From: Bacteroidota bacterium
GTDB lineage: Bacteria > Bacteroidota > Bacteroidia > Bacteroidales > JAAUTT01
DNA: 64,000 nt
Assembly (NCBI GenBank): GCA_030706405.1
Contig: JAUZOO010000005.1
Span: 186,001 to 250,000 of the forward strand
Direction of reading: 5' to 3'
This document shows positions 1 to 10,150 of this stretch, one piece after another. The notes beneath the pieces were generated by a model. The model was not told where the DNA came from and did no database searches. It saw only the letters and a program-made list of their open reading frames with translations. Both the position numbers and the translations under genes were made by a program. Each line of letters begins with the position of its first letter. The first letter of the stretch is position 1.

Positions 1-1503
1 AGTGACATGTTCCTTCCCCGCATTACCAATGCCGAATACGATAGGATCGTACGTCTGGCTTACGATGCCAACATGAACATGTTGCGTGTATGGGGCGGTG
101 GCATCTACGAAAACGATATTTTTTACGATCTCTGCGACAAATACGGTATATTGGTTTGGCAGGATTTCATGTTTGCCTGCAGTATGTACCCCGACGATAA
201 AGCTTTTCTGGACAATGTAAAAGCAGAAGCCGAAGATAATGTGAAACGCCTACGCAATCACGCTTGCATTGCCCTGTATTGCGGCAACAACGAAATAGAA
301 ACAGCCTGGGCTCCTTACGAAGGTAACGGTTGGGGATGGAAAGCCCAATATACGTCCGAACAACAAAAACGAATATGGGCAGCTTACGATACTATTTTCC
401 ATCAGATACTGCCATCGGTTATAAAAAAGGAAACCTCATCAGCTTTTTACTGGCATTCGTCGCCATCAGCAGAAATGGGAAAACAAGCGAGCTATACATC
501 GGGCGATGTTCATTATTGGGGCGTTTGGCATGCGCTGCATCCTTTCTCCGATTTTCCAAAATATGTAGGCCGTTTTATGAGCGAATACGGCTTCCAATCG
601 TTCCCAGAACTGGCTTCCGTAAAAAAATATGCCTTGCCCGAGGATTTTGACATTAATTCGCCCGTCATGGCATCGCATCAACGCAGCGGTATCGGAAACC
701 TTCGCATCAAACAGTACATGAAAGACCATTATCGCGACCCAAAGGATTTTGCCTCCTTCCTTTACCTGAGTCATTTATTACAGGCCGACGCCATCAAATA
801 TGCCATTGAAACACACCGTAGCAATATGCCCTATTGCATGGGAACTCTTTACTGGCAGATAAACGATTGCTGGCCCGTAGCAAGTTGGTCGAGCACTGAT
901 TTTTACCGTCGTTGGAAAGCGTTGCACTATTTTGCCCGCAAGGCTTACCAAAATATTCTGATTGTATCGACAGAAAAGGAAGGAAAACTTAATTTATCCA
1001 TTGTTTCGGACGAACTAAATAAACGCAGTGCTACCTTAAAACTTGTTCTTAGCGATTTCTCCGGGAAACCATTATGGAGCAAAGATGTAGCTGTAACCAT
1101 TGCACCCAACACTAGCAAAATATATTATACTGCCGAGATTAACGATATTCTTGGCAAATACTCTAAAACCGACGTTGTGCTTTCGGCGACTTTACTGAGT
1201 GGAAAAGACATTGTAGCGTCCAATCTGTTTTATTTCAATCAACCCAAAGACCTGAACCTTCCTAAACCCAACATCAAATATGAGGTTAGCGGCAACGGAA
1301 CAGAATATACCATAAAACTCAATAGCAATGTACTGGCAAAAAATATTTTCATTCAAACTGCCGATGGAGTTGAAGGGCAACTAAGCGACAACTACTTTGA
1401 TCTTCTGCCTGGCAAATCAACATCAATAAAGTTAATCTTATCCAAGCCTGTTGACTCTAATAATTTAGGAATTAAGTTAATATCGCTTACCGATACATAT
1501 TAG
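1..1503 (+). CDS. GH2 beta-mannosidase, C-terminal part (5' end outside window)
   Basis: The reading frame is open from base 1 (Ser-Asp before the first Met at 7), so the gene begins upstream. The visible part is the TIM-barrel and C-terminal beta domains of a glycoside hydrolase family 2 beta-mannosidase. The start of the fragment reads SDMFLPR, as in the substrate pocket of this family, followed by MLRVWGGGIYEND. The acid/base glutamate lies in CGNNE (about residue 96 counting from the Met at 7) and the nucleophile in RFMSEYG (about residue 193). The enzyme hydrolyses terminal beta-1,4-mannose, for example Man-beta-1,4-GlcNAc left from an N-glycan core. It converges on the GH92/GH125 mannosidase operon across a strong hairpin. 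A signal peptide cannot be judged. The family call is firm; the substrate is inferred from context. Confidence 0.9.
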   Translation, partial: SDMFLPRITNAEYDRIVRLAYDANMNMLRVWGGGIYENDIFYDLCDKYGILVWQDFMFACSMYPDDKAFLDNVKAEAEDNVKRLRNHACIALYCGNNEIETAWAPYEGNGWGWKAQYTSEQQKRIWAAYDTIFHQILPSVIKKETSSAFYWHSSPSAEMGKQASYTSGDVHYWGVWHALHPFSDFPKYVGRFMSEYGFQSFPELASVKKYALPEDFDINSPVMASHQRSGIGNLRIKQYMKDHYRDPKDFASFLYLSHLLQADAIKYAIETHRSNMPYCMGTLYWQINDCWPVASWSSTDFYRRWKALHYFARKAYQNILIVSTEKEGKLNLSIVSDELNKRSATLKLVLSDFSGKPLWSKDVAVTIAPNTSKIYYTAEINDILGKYSKTDVVLSATLLSGKDIVASNLFYFNQPKDLNLPKPNIKYEVSGNGTEYTIKLNSNVLAKNIFIQTADGVEGQLSDNYFDLLPGKSTSIKLILSKPVDSNNLGIKLISLTDTY

Positions 1504-1514
1504 ACAATAAACGT

Positions 1515-1560
1515 AAAGAGCTTCTAATAACGTTTTGTACAACGTTATCAGAAGCTCTTT
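1515..1560. terminator. Bidirectional terminator hairpin
   Basis: Two 20-base arms (1515-1534 and 1541-1560) pair with a single mismatch around a 6-base loop. The arms begin AAAGAGCTTC and end GAAGCTCTTT. It sits between the convergent GH2 and GH92 genes and can serve both. Confidence 0.8.
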
Positions 1561-1580
1561 ATACAGCTAACCACTAATTA

Positions 1581-3857
1581 TTAATAAATTATAGACTTTG
1601 GACGATCATTAGCTCCAGCTCCAAATTTTTTGTTGGGAGTTGCTCCCATTTCAAACTCAAGCGTCCCTCCCTGCATTATTTCTTTATAGGTAATAAACGA
1701 TTTTGTGTAAGGCTTCCCATTAAACCTGGCGGATTGAATATATATGTTCTGCGTGCTATTGTTATTTGCTTTCAACATAAATTGTTTTCCTCCCGGAACC
1801 TTGATGGTAATACTGCTAAAAAGCGGACTCCCAAAAACAAATGCCGAATTAGCAGGATTTACAGGGTAAAAACCCATCGCAGAAAATATATACCACGCCG
1901 ACATCTGCCCACAATCCTCATTACCACAAAGTCCATCGGATTTATCGCTATACAGCTCCCGCATGATATAGCGGGTCTTTCCGGCCGTTTTCCATTGTTG
2001 CCCGGCGTAGGCGTATAAGTATGTTATATGATGGCTAGGCTCATTTCCCTGTGCATACTGTCCAACAAGTCCTGAAATATCGGGTGGGGCATTTTTGCCT
2101 AAATCACCTTTAACCACAAATAAGCTATCAAGCTTGGAGATGAATGCGTTTTCGCCATCAAAAAGTTTAATCAACCCTTCAACATCCTGAGGTACAAGCC
2201 ATGTGTATTGCCAAGCATTACCTTCGGTATAATCCTTCCATTCTTTACCATCGATAATAATGCTAGGCTCTATTGGGTTTAGCAACGGACGAAAATCTCC
2301 ATTATCAAGTTTTGCACGCATAAACTTTGTTGAGGAATCGAAATACTGACGGTACAACAGAGCCCGCTTCGAATAGATTTCATAATCGGCTGTCTTTCCA
2401 AGCTTTTTAGCCATCTGGGCAATACACCAGTCGGAAATACAGTATTCCAAAGCTTTAGACACCGACTCCGGCTCTTTATCTGCCGGGATATATCCTCTTT
2501 CTTTCAAATATTTTACACCATAGTCGTCGCGGGTTGAAGACGATTTCATAGCATCAAATGCAACCTGCAGATCGAACCCATTAAAGCCTTCAAAATAAGC
2601 ATCGGCAATTACAGGAACGGCGCTATATCCTACCATACAGTCGGTTTCGCTTCCCATAAGTGGCCATATTGGAAGCTTGCCCTGCTGCTTGTATATAGCC
2701 AGCAACGAATTTACCATGTCGTTGACGCGTTCCGGTTGAAGGATTGTAAATAATGGTTGAGCAGCCCGGTAAGTGTCCCATAGCGAGAAGATTGAGTAAT
2801 TGTTGAATCCGGGATTAACGTAAACCTTTTTATCAGTTCCCCGATAATCCTTGTTATGATCGTTAAACAAAACAGGTGCTGTATATAAATGATAAACAGC
2901 GGTATAAAATGTTCGCAAATTATGAATATCAGAACCGGCAACCTGCACCTTACCCAGTTCACGATTCCAGACTTTATATGCATCAACGGAAGTTTGGGTA
3001 AAATCCCAGCCAGACACTTCTGCATCGATATTATTGAGCGCATTTTGTTCGCTGACAGGGGAAATTCCTACCTTAAGCATCACTTCTTCTCCTTTTTGGG
3101 TTGCAAAGCTCAGGATTCCGGTTATAGCTTTTCCTTTGGCCGAATTTCCATCTACTGCTTTTTGAGCATCGAACAATTTCAAGTCGTCGACTGGCTTTGA
3201 AAGTTTAATGGCGAAATATACCCGTTGATCGTTGGCCCAACCTTTCGAAAACCGATAACCGGTATAAGTTTGCGCATCAACTTTTTTAAGGAAAGTTTCA
3301 ACAGGAGCATCCCAGCCAATGCCGTCTTCGAGATTGATCGCAATATGAGACTGTTTATTTTCGGGAAAGGTATATTTATGAAAGCCCACGCGCTCGGAGG
3401 CTGTAAGTTCGGCTTTTATTCCGTAAGTTTTTAAAACGACCGAATAATATCCAGGCTTAGCAACCTCTTCGGTGTGAGAATATTTGGATGAATATCCGGA
3501 AAATGGATTTTTCTCTGTTCCCGGAGAAGTCTTCAGAGAACCAGTAAACGGCGTAATCAAAACGTCGCCTAAATCGCCAATACCCGTTCCACTAAGGTGC
3601 AACTGGGAAAAACCGGTAACGATACTATCGGAATAATGATAGCCGGAACACCAGTCCCAGCCCCTAATAAAGTTGGTTGGTCCTACTTGTACGGCTCCAA
3701 AAGGAACGTGGGCACCAAGGAATACGTGCCCGTGATAGCCGGTACCAATAAACGGATCGACATACTTAGCACAATCGGCATCTTTACCTTTAACTGCAAT
3801 ATTAAGCATGGCCAACAGTGCAAGCGATAAAAGTGTTTTTACTGAAAAGTAGTTCAT
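1581..3857 (-). CDS. GH92 alpha-mannosidase, secreted
   Basis: This 758-residue protein has an N-terminal signal peptide (roughly residues 1-24). It matches family 92, calcium-dependent exo-alpha-mannosidases that act on alpha-1,2, -1,3 or other linkages. Diagnostic stretches are YVDPFIGTGYHGHVFLGA near the N-terminus, PFGAVQVGP, and GNEDCGQMSAWYIFSAMGFY near residue 640, which carries the catalytic and metal-site residues. Length is normal for the family. It is the last gene of the leftward operon, and its start codon is 2 bases after the GH125 stop codon, so the two are probably translated together. Linkage specificity cannot be read from sequence. In this cluster it most likely trims mannose branches of N-glycans. 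Confidence 0.95.
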   Translation of the reverse strand: MNYFSVKTLLSLALLAMLNIAVKGKDADCAKYVDPFIGTGYHGHVFLGAHVPFGAVQVGPTNFIRGWDWCSGYHYSDSIVTGFSQLHLSGTGIGDLGDVLITPFTGSLKTSPGTEKNPFSGYSSKYSHTEEVAKPGYYSVVLKTYGIKAELTASERVGFHKYTFPENKQSHIAINLEDGIGWDAPVETFLKKVDAQTYTGYRFSKGWANDQRVYFAIKLSKPVDDLKLFDAQKAVDGNSAKGKAITGILSFATQKGEEVMLKVGISPVSEQNALNNIDAEVSGWDFTQTSVDAYKVWNRELGKVQVAGSDIHNLRTFYTAVYHLYTAPVLFNDHNKDYRGTDKKVYVNPGFNNYSIFSLWDTYRAAQPLFTILQPERVNDMVNSLLAIYKQQGKLPIWPLMGSETDCMVGYSAVPVIADAYFEGFNGFDLQVAFDAMKSSSTRDDYGVKYLKERGYIPADKEPESVSKALEYCISDWCIAQMAKKLGKTADYEIYSKRALLYRQYFDSSTKFMRAKLDNGDFRPLLNPIEPSIIIDGKEWKDYTEGNAWQYTWLVPQDVEGLIKLFDGENAFISKLDSLFVVKGDLGKNAPPDISGLVGQYAQGNEPSHHITYLYAYAGQQWKTAGKTRYIMRELYSDKSDGLCGNEDCGQMSAWYIFSAMGFYPVNPANSAFVFGSPLFSSITIKVPGGKQFMLKANNNSTQNIYIQSARFNGKPYTKSFITYKEIMQGGTLEFEMGATPNKKFGAGANDRPKSIIY

Positions 3858-3859
3858 TA

Positions 3860-5284
3860 TTAAATTGTTTTATTGAGAATTGAAGGATATTCTTTGGTAA
3901 TTTTCAAAATAAGTTCTCCGAAAAGCGTGTTTGCCCATGCAAACCAACTCCGCGAATAAGTTGCCGGATTGTCTTTATGAAATGTTTCGTGCATAAAGCC
4001 GGTGCCAGCATGGGTATTTTTCAGAATACGAAGACATTTTGTAATTTCTTCTTCAGAAGAAGACGTCAGGGCTTGCATGGTAATACTCATCGGCCAGATC
4101 ATATCCTCTCCTACGTGAGGCCCGCCAATTCCCTCGCCGGCCTTTCCTTTGAAATACCAGGGATTATCGCCTGACAGAACAAACTTACGGGTGTTTTTAT
4201 AAAGTGTATCCGAGGCAGGAAGACATCCCAGATAAGGTAATGCCAGCAAACTAGGAACATTAGCATCGTCCATGAAGAGTTGATTTCCAAACCCATCAAC
4301 TTCGAATGCCAGCATTGCTCCGTATTTTAGATGATTCACCGTTGCATAATTCTTTAAGGCTTCTTCAACCTCGGATGCCCGTATGTTGCAATCGCTTGCA
4401 AAACCTGCATTTCCTCTGATTTTAGAGGACATTTCGGCCATCTGACGTAATGTTCTAACGGCAAAGTAATTGGACGGTATCAGAAACGAATAAATGGTAG
4501 CATCGTCCGAAGGCCGGAAGGATGAACAAATCAACCCAACTGGTTTTACCGGATTACCATATCCTTTGCCGGTTACCGTATCGGTAGCTTTTTCGGTAAC
4601 TCTCATAAAGTGATAAGGGCCTTTGCCGTTTTTCCGTTGTTGTTCTTTAAATGTTGCCAGTGTTAATTGCAGCGCCTTTTCATATTCGGGAGTAAAAAAC
4701 GATGTATTTCCTGTTTTCTTCCAAAAATGATATGCCAGACGAACCGGGTAACATAGTGAGTCTATTTCCCATTTTCGTTCGTGAAGCTCCGGTTTCATGT
4801 CGGTAAGATCCTTATCCCATTCGCTTCCGGTTGCTCCCTTGTTAAAGGCATTGGCATACGGATCGACAACGATACACTTCGCCTGCCGATTTATAACTCC
4901 AAGAATCAGGTTCGACAGCACCGGGTCGTCATTTACATATGGGAGATAAGGCCACACTTGCGCTGAAGAATCCCTAAGCCACATAGCTTCAATATCCCCG
5001 GTAATAACGAAGGTGTCTGGAATATTGCCATTCATCGCAAATTCTACGGTTGTATCGAGCGTGTTTGGAAAACAATTCTCAAACATCCAAGCAATTTCGG
5101 GGTCTTTAATCTGAGCTTTCGTTTTTACAATAATGTCTTCAATGGCTTTACTAGTAAACTTACGTTGGACTAATGGCGGGCGTTTCGAAACAAATTCAGG
5201 AGATCCTGCCGCCTTTAACATTGGGGATAATAACAATGCCATCGATGCCATTCCGGTACGTGCTATAAATGATCGTCTGTTCAT
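3860..5284 (-). CDS. GH125 exo-alpha-1,6-mannosidase with Tat-like signal
   Basis: This is a 474-residue member of family 125, metal-independent exo-alpha-1,6-mannosidases. The motif EAMWLRDSSAQVWPYL (about residues 98-113) and the stretch GEGIGGPHVGEDMIWPMS (about residues 383-400) are characteristic of the (alpha/alpha)6 fold of this family. The N-terminus begins MNRRSF and continues into a hydrophobic run ending near AAGSPE, which resembles a twin-arginine signal and suggests periplasmic export. It lies between GH3 and GH92 with gaps of 27 and 2 bases. Known GH125 enzymes remove the alpha-1,6-linked mannose next to the N-glycan core, complementing GH92. Confidence 0.94.
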   Translation of the reverse strand: MNRRSFIARTGMASMALLLSPMLKAAGSPEFVSKRPPLVQRKFTSKAIEDIIVKTKAQIKDPEIAWMFENCFPNTLDTTVEFAMNGNIPDTFVITGDIEAMWLRDSSAQVWPYLPYVNDDPVLSNLILGVINRQAKCIVVDPYANAFNKGATGSEWDKDLTDMKPELHERKWEIDSLCYPVRLAYHFWKKTGNTSFFTPEYEKALQLTLATFKEQQRKNGKGPYHFMRVTEKATDTVTGKGYGNPVKPVGLICSSFRPSDDATIYSFLIPSNYFAVRTLRQMAEMSSKIRGNAGFASDCNIRASEVEEALKNYATVNHLKYGAMLAFEVDGFGNQLFMDDANVPSLLALPYLGCLPASDTLYKNTRKFVLSGDNPWYFKGKAGEGIGGPHVGEDMIWPMSITMQALTSSSEEEITKCLRILKNTHAGTGFMHETFHKDNPATYSRSWFAWANTLFGELILKITKEYPSILNKTI

Positions 5285-5311
5285 AAATCTTAGATTAGTT
5301 AGTGAAGGGTA

Positions 5312-7480
5312 TTACTTTGCAGAGAATTCTTTTTTCAGCAATACGTCGTTAGCATTCTTTCCGATAACTAACGCATAAGTACCTTTATAAAGCTTCCAGC
5401 CGTGAGTTGTCATATCCCACTTTTGCAACTCGGAAACAGGAATTGAAAGCCTCACCTCCTGAGTTTCGCCCTTAGTGATCAAAACCTTTTTAAATGCTTT
5501 CAATTCTTTAACAGGCATCCGTTCGAGGTTAGGATATTCGATGTAGGCCTGAACCACTTCGTTTCCGTCAAAATCGCCGGTATTTTTAATTTTTACTGAA
5601 AATTGAAGAGTATCGTTCAGCGAATATCTGGGTTTTGGCTCCCGCTCCCAACTGTAGTCAAATGAGGTATAGCTTAACCCAAATCCGAAAGGATATTGCA
5701 CTTTACCTTTAAAATAGCGGTAAGTCCGCCCACTCATAGCATAATTTTTATAGTCAGGCAGATCGTTTAACGATTGATAAAAAGTAACCGGCAAACGTCC
5801 GGATGGCGAAATATCACCAAAGATGATATCTGCCAAGGCATTTCCTCCCTGTTCTCCAGGATACCATGCCAGGATAATGGCGTCGGCATAAGGTTCAATA
5901 GCTGCAATATCGACTGCACTTCCGGCAGTAACTACGGCAATGATGGGCTTCTTGTGAGCCTCTCTTAATTTCCGGAGAAAAACAATATGCGGTTCGGGAA
6001 GACTTAACGATGTTTTGTCTCCGCCCGATTTAGACAGAAAAGCATCGCCTTCTTCACCTTCGAGTAGAGGGGTCAGTCCTATAACTGCTATGGTAGCATC
6101 GGTTGATTGAGAAGCCCAGATACCGCCAAAGTGAACAGTATCGGAATAATCACACCCCTGATCGTATTGTACGGCACAGGCAGGACCGGCAGCAGAGGTT
6201 ATGCCTTCAGCAAAGGTGACCATATTGCCCGATATACCATGATAATTTCCAAGTAAAGCTTCGATTGATGAAGCATTGGCTCCGGTAACCATAAGCGAGG
6301 CGTACTTTTCTTTCCGAAGAGGAAGAACTCCGTTATTTTTAAGCAATACCATACTCTGCGCTGCAATCTTTCGCGATAAAGCTATGTGCGCCTCGTTGTG
6401 AATACTATCGGCAAGATATGTCCGGTACGGAGATATGGCAGGATCGTTAAAAAAGCCAAGTTTTACCTGGGTTCGCAATGTTCCGGCCAGGGCGCTGTCA
6501 ACCTCTGCTTCATTGAGCATTCCCTTTTCAATGGCTGTCATCACATCCTCTTGTAGAATATTGGCACAGTCGAGGTTTACCCCGGCCTTGATAGCTGCAA
6601 CCGCAACTTCAACGCGTGTAGGAATTACTTTATGCCTCAACCATATATCGTCCAAAGCCCAACAATCGGTAACCACATGGCCTTTAAATCCCCATTCGTG
6701 CCGGAGAATGTCCTGAAGCAATGTATTTCCTGTGCAGCAAGGCTGATCGTTTAACCGGTTATATCCGCACATAACGGCTTCCACGCCATTACTCGTAAGC
6801 TTTTTAAAGGCGTATAAATATGTCTCGCGGAGATCTTTTTCATCTACTATTGCATTAAAACTATGGCGGTCGGCTTCCGGGCCACTGTGTACTGCAAAAT
6901 GCTTAGCACAAGCAGCGGTTTTAAGCTCACCCGGATTAGTTCCCTGCAATCCTTTCACAAAGGCCGTTCCCATGGTGGCAGTCAGGAAAGGATCTTCTCC
7001 GTAGGTTTCCTGACCACGTCCCCAGCGCGGGTCCCGAAAGATATTGATGTTTGGCGTCCAAAAATTGATGCCTATATATTGTAAGTGACGACCCTGATTA
7101 GTTGTGAGATTGTATTTTGCACGGGCTTCGGTAGAGATTGTATTTGCGGCCTGGTTAATTAAAGGAGCATTGAATGTTGCAGCCATGGCAATGGCCTGAG
7201 GAAATACACTGGCCTCTCCTCCCCGCGCAATACCGTGCAGCGCTTCATTCCACCAATTGTAGGCCGGAATCTTTAGTCGTTCCACCCCAGGCGTATTGAA
7301 TCCCAAAAGAGAAATTTTTTCTTTCAACGTAAGTGTTTGTAGCAAATTACTTACCCGTTTCCCGATCGGAGCCTGAGCATCACGAAAAACTGGGGTTTGT
7401 TGCGCATGGATTGATCCGACAACGAATAATCCCAATATAGTTGTTTGTATTTTAAACATATAAAGTGTCTTTTGTTTCAT
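5312..7480 (-). CDS. GH3 beta-glycosidase (xylosidase/glucosidase type), secreted
   Basis: This is a family 3 enzyme of about 722 residues with the usual three parts: a TIM barrel, an alpha/beta sandwich and a C-terminal fibronectin-III-like domain (last ~100 residues). The nucleophile aspartate lies in HVVTDCWALDD (about residue 272). RDPRWGRGQETYGEDP and KHFAVHSGPE are family hallmarks; the NWWNEALHG stretch near residue 75 is common in xylosidase-like GH3 members. I start at the ATG at 7480 (MKQKTLYMF), because the longer frame opens with TTG; the ATG at 7459 is also possible. The signal peptide ends near SIHAQ. Situated between beta-mannosidase-like GH2 and GH125, it is a candidate for removing the core beta-1,2-xylose of plant N-glycans; that role is inference. 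Confidence 0.9.
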   Translation of the reverse strand: MKQKTLYMFKIQTTILGLFVVGSIHAQQTPVFRDAQAPIGKRVSNLLQTLTLKEKISLLGFNTPGVERLKIPAYNWWNEALHGIARGGEASVFPQAIAMAATFNAPLINQAANTISTEARAKYNLTTNQGRHLQYIGINFWTPNINIFRDPRWGRGQETYGEDPFLTATMGTAFVKGLQGTNPGELKTAACAKHFAVHSGPEADRHSFNAIVDEKDLRETYLYAFKKLTSNGVEAVMCGYNRLNDQPCCTGNTLLQDILRHEWGFKGHVVTDCWALDDIWLRHKVIPTRVEVAVAAIKAGVNLDCANILQEDVMTAIEKGMLNEAEVDSALAGTLRTQVKLGFFNDPAISPYRTYLADSIHNEAHIALSRKIAAQSMVLLKNNGVLPLRKEKYASLMVTGANASSIEALLGNYHGISGNMVTFAEGITSAAGPACAVQYDQGCDYSDTVHFGGIWASQSTDATIAVIGLTPLLEGEEGDAFLSKSGGDKTSLSLPEPHIVFLRKLREAHKKPIIAVVTAGSAVDIAAIEPYADAIILAWYPGEQGGNALADIIFGDISPSGRLPVTFYQSLNDLPDYKNYAMSGRTYRYFKGKVQYPFGFGLSYTSFDYSWEREPKPRYSLNDTLQFSVKIKNTGDFDGNEVVQAYIEYPNLERMPVKELKAFKKVLITKGETQEVRLSIPVSELQKWDMTTHGWKLYKGTYALVIGKNANDVLLKKEFSAK

Positions 7481-7489
7481 TAAAATCAA

Positions 7490-10120
7490 TCATTGTATTT
7501 TAATAAGCTGAAGTGGAGTGTTCCATCCGGACAACGAAACCTGAGCTTTTTCAATAGTCTCAACCTTAGCATAATCCATAATTATTGTTTTTTGTTCTCC
7601 GGGAAGCACTGAAACATAATTATCGCTGTAAAATACCGGAAGCAGCCTTTTTCCGGTTTCTCCGTTTACCAGAGCTAGGCGGTTAAAAAATGCTACCGAA
7701 CTATTTGCCGGATTGGTCAACGTCACTTCTATTTTATTCTTTTCCACTTTTCGGGCCGAAGTTTTAATAGCGGACTGAGGCATTTGCTGAAGACCGGAAT
7801 AGTTCCCGGCAGAATCGGGAAACCAATAAAAATTATCACTTACAACCTGACGATTCTGGTTAATTAACCTCGCAGAAAGGAAAATGCCCTGTTTTTTCCG
7901 CAGTTTATCAACGTTTTCCTTTATAGGAAAGAAATGTTGCACCGACGATGGGTTCACTTCAATCATTAACCGTCCCAGCGTTGTTACTTTCCCATTTACA
8001 TCAAAAGCTTTTATTTCCATTGCCAGATCATGATGAAAGGAAAACGTATTGTTTACGGTCATCATCATGCCGTCCACAGGATTATACATTACGTGAAGTG
8101 GTTCACTCCCGTTGCGAAGCCCATAAAGACAGGCATTCGGATCGAGATAATAATCGTACATCTGTCCGCGCAATGCAGTCCAGGGATTTTGCGTTTTCCA
8201 TATAATTGACCCAGTGTACCAATCCCACATGTGGGCACTAAAGCCTTCCATCAATGCCCGGTACTGATCATAATTTACCAGCTGAGCCTTATTGGCAAAA
8301 TCCTTAATATCTTTGGCTTTCCCATATGGATCGATGTACTGGTCGTACCCTATGTATTTATGATAATCCCACACCGAATCGATTTTATTGGAAGGATATT
8401 GCGGAACTACCATGTTTTGTTTAGGAATAAACCGTTCGAGTGATTCATAATCGCCAACACCTACCGAACCGACTTCCGAATTAAACGGATAAGTACGGGT
8501 TTCCCAAAACGAATTTGTGGGCTGAATGGTGTAAGGTCCGTCGCCATTGCCACCAATAGCGTTGTACGACATCAGGTTAGTATTCGAGTACGGGAAGAAG
8601 AAACGGGTTCCGTCCAAGGCTGGGAGAATTGAATCCTGCATTACCGTGAGAATATCCTCAGGTGGCGATAGTTCATTTCCGCCGCACCAGAAAGCCAACG
8701 AAGGATGATTACGGATCATCTTCACCTGGTCGGTTACGGAATTCAGGAATAACCGATGATCGTCCGGATATTTCCGCCGGGTCCATTGGTCTTCTTTCTT
8801 CATAGGGTCAATCCATTTGCCATTGCAATCGCCCGAAATCCAAAAATCCTGAAATACGAGCATCCCATATTTATCACAAGCCTGGTAAAATTCGGGGCGT
8901 TCGGTCAGTGCACCTCCCCAGATGCGAATTAAATTAAGATTCATATCCCGGTGATACCGAATTTCTGTATCGTAGCGTTCCTGCGAAAACCGGAGCATGG
9001 CGTCAGAGATAATCCAGTTTCCTCCTTTAATAAATATTTTCTGTCCATTCACCGCAACTTGCAAGCTTTGTGTACGATCGTTCCAGCTTGTTTGTATTTC
9101 ACGGACACCGAACCGGACATCTTCCTTGTCGAGAATCTTTTTATCTCTGCTTATAAATTGAAGTTGAATATCATACAACGCTTGGTCGCCATACCCGCTT
9201 GGCCACCACAATTTTGGGCTCTTTAAAGAATATTCTGGCAACTCGACCTCGACCATACTTTTAGGCTGGAGCACAACTTCTTTCTTTACTGTGTCGCCAT
9301 TTAATATATATTGTAAGGTGCCCAACACCGGATCATTGGAGGGATTCTCCATCTCTGCCGAAGTTTTAATCATGGCCGGAGCCTGAGGTTTGCCCGGAAG
9401 TCGTACTCCCGGAACCAACGTAACGATATGAGGATTTTTAAGATTCACAAGCGAAGTCTTTTCGATAGTTACCTTATCCCATATCCCGGTATTACGGTCG
9501 GCAATAGGCTGAATCCAGTCCCATCCGGCAACATACTGATGCGATACATTACGGGCAATCTCGCCATCACCGCCCTGACCTCCATTGGGGTTTCCAACTA
9601 CATCAGGAGGATAAACAATCACCGCCAACCTGTTATTTCCGTCTTTTGAAAGAAAGGGCGTAATATTGTATGTTTGACGAAGGTACATTCCATAATGCGT
9701 TATCTGGTTAAGTTTATGTCCATTTAGATATACCTCGCAGCTATAATTAATGCCACGCAGGTGCAGCCAAACCAACTCTTCGTCCGAAGTTGTTTTTTCC
9801 TTAAAATCCTTAACAAACCAATAGGTGTAACATTCCTTTCCGGTAAAAAAGATATCGGGTATTTTCTTATTATTCATTCCATAAAATGGGTCAGGAACCA
9901 ATTTATTGTTAAGCAACGTTGTAAGCACGGTTCCAGGGATGGTTGCCGGCAGCCATCCCTTTACAGGGAACGACGTAGTGGATATTTTCGTCCCCGATTC
10001 TTTAACTTGGACAATATTACGGCATAGCCAGCCATTGTTGAGTTCATACTGCTGTTGTGCTGTAATCTTTGCAAAGAAGAAAATTAACAGCATTACAGTT
10101 ATTCGGTATTTAGCGTACAT
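7490..10120 (-). CDS. GH2 enzyme, endo-beta-mannosidase / exo-beta-glucosaminidase subgroup
   Basis: This is an 876-residue family 2 protein with a signal peptide ending near KITAQ. A jelly-roll domain comes first (PATIPGTVL, DPFYGMNNKKIPD, YWFVKDF), then an immunoglobulin-like domain, and the TIM barrel begins near residue 360. The predicted acid/base is Glu483 in WCGGNELS and the nucleophile Glu549 in PFNSEVGSVG. The PDPFYGMN region and the layout match the subgroup that holds exo-beta-D-glucosaminidases and mannosylglycoprotein endo-beta-mannosidases, distinct from the classical beta-mannosidase at the left window edge. Given GH92, GH125 and GH20 nearby, cleavage of Man-beta-1,4-GlcNAc in the N-glycan core is the more likely job; chitosan-type substrates remain possible. 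It directly abuts GH3 and follows cutC by 30 bases. Confidence 0.88.
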   Translation of the reverse strand: MYAKYRITVMLLIFFFAKITAQQQYELNNGWLCRNIVQVKESGTKISTTSFPVKGWLPATIPGTVLTTLLNNKLVPDPFYGMNNKKIPDIFFTGKECYTYWFVKDFKEKTTSDEELVWLHLRGINYSCEVYLNGHKLNQITHYGMYLRQTYNITPFLSKDGNNRLAVIVYPPDVVGNPNGGQGGDGEIARNVSHQYVAGWDWIQPIADRNTGIWDKVTIEKTSLVNLKNPHIVTLVPGVRLPGKPQAPAMIKTSAEMENPSNDPVLGTLQYILNGDTVKKEVVLQPKSMVEVELPEYSLKSPKLWWPSGYGDQALYDIQLQFISRDKKILDKEDVRFGVREIQTSWNDRTQSLQVAVNGQKIFIKGGNWIISDAMLRFSQERYDTEIRYHRDMNLNLIRIWGGALTERPEFYQACDKYGMLVFQDFWISGDCNGKWIDPMKKEDQWTRRKYPDDHRLFLNSVTDQVKMIRNHPSLAFWCGGNELSPPEDILTVMQDSILPALDGTRFFFPYSNTNLMSYNAIGGNGDGPYTIQPTNSFWETRTYPFNSEVGSVGVGDYESLERFIPKQNMVVPQYPSNKIDSVWDYHKYIGYDQYIDPYGKAKDIKDFANKAQLVNYDQYRALMEGFSAHMWDWYTGSIIWKTQNPWTALRGQMYDYYLDPNACLYGLRNGSEPLHVMYNPVDGMMMTVNNTFSFHHDLAMEIKAFDVNGKVTTLGRLMIEVNPSSVQHFFPIKENVDKLRKKQGIFLSARLINQNRQVVSDNFYWFPDSAGNYSGLQQMPQSAIKTSARKVEKNKIEVTLTNPANSSVAFFNRLALVNGETGKRLLPVFYSDNYVSVLPGEQKTIIMDYAKVETIEKAQVSLSGWNTPLQLIKIQ

Positions 10121-10150
10121 AGTTATGATAAAGTTATGTGTGAATTATAA

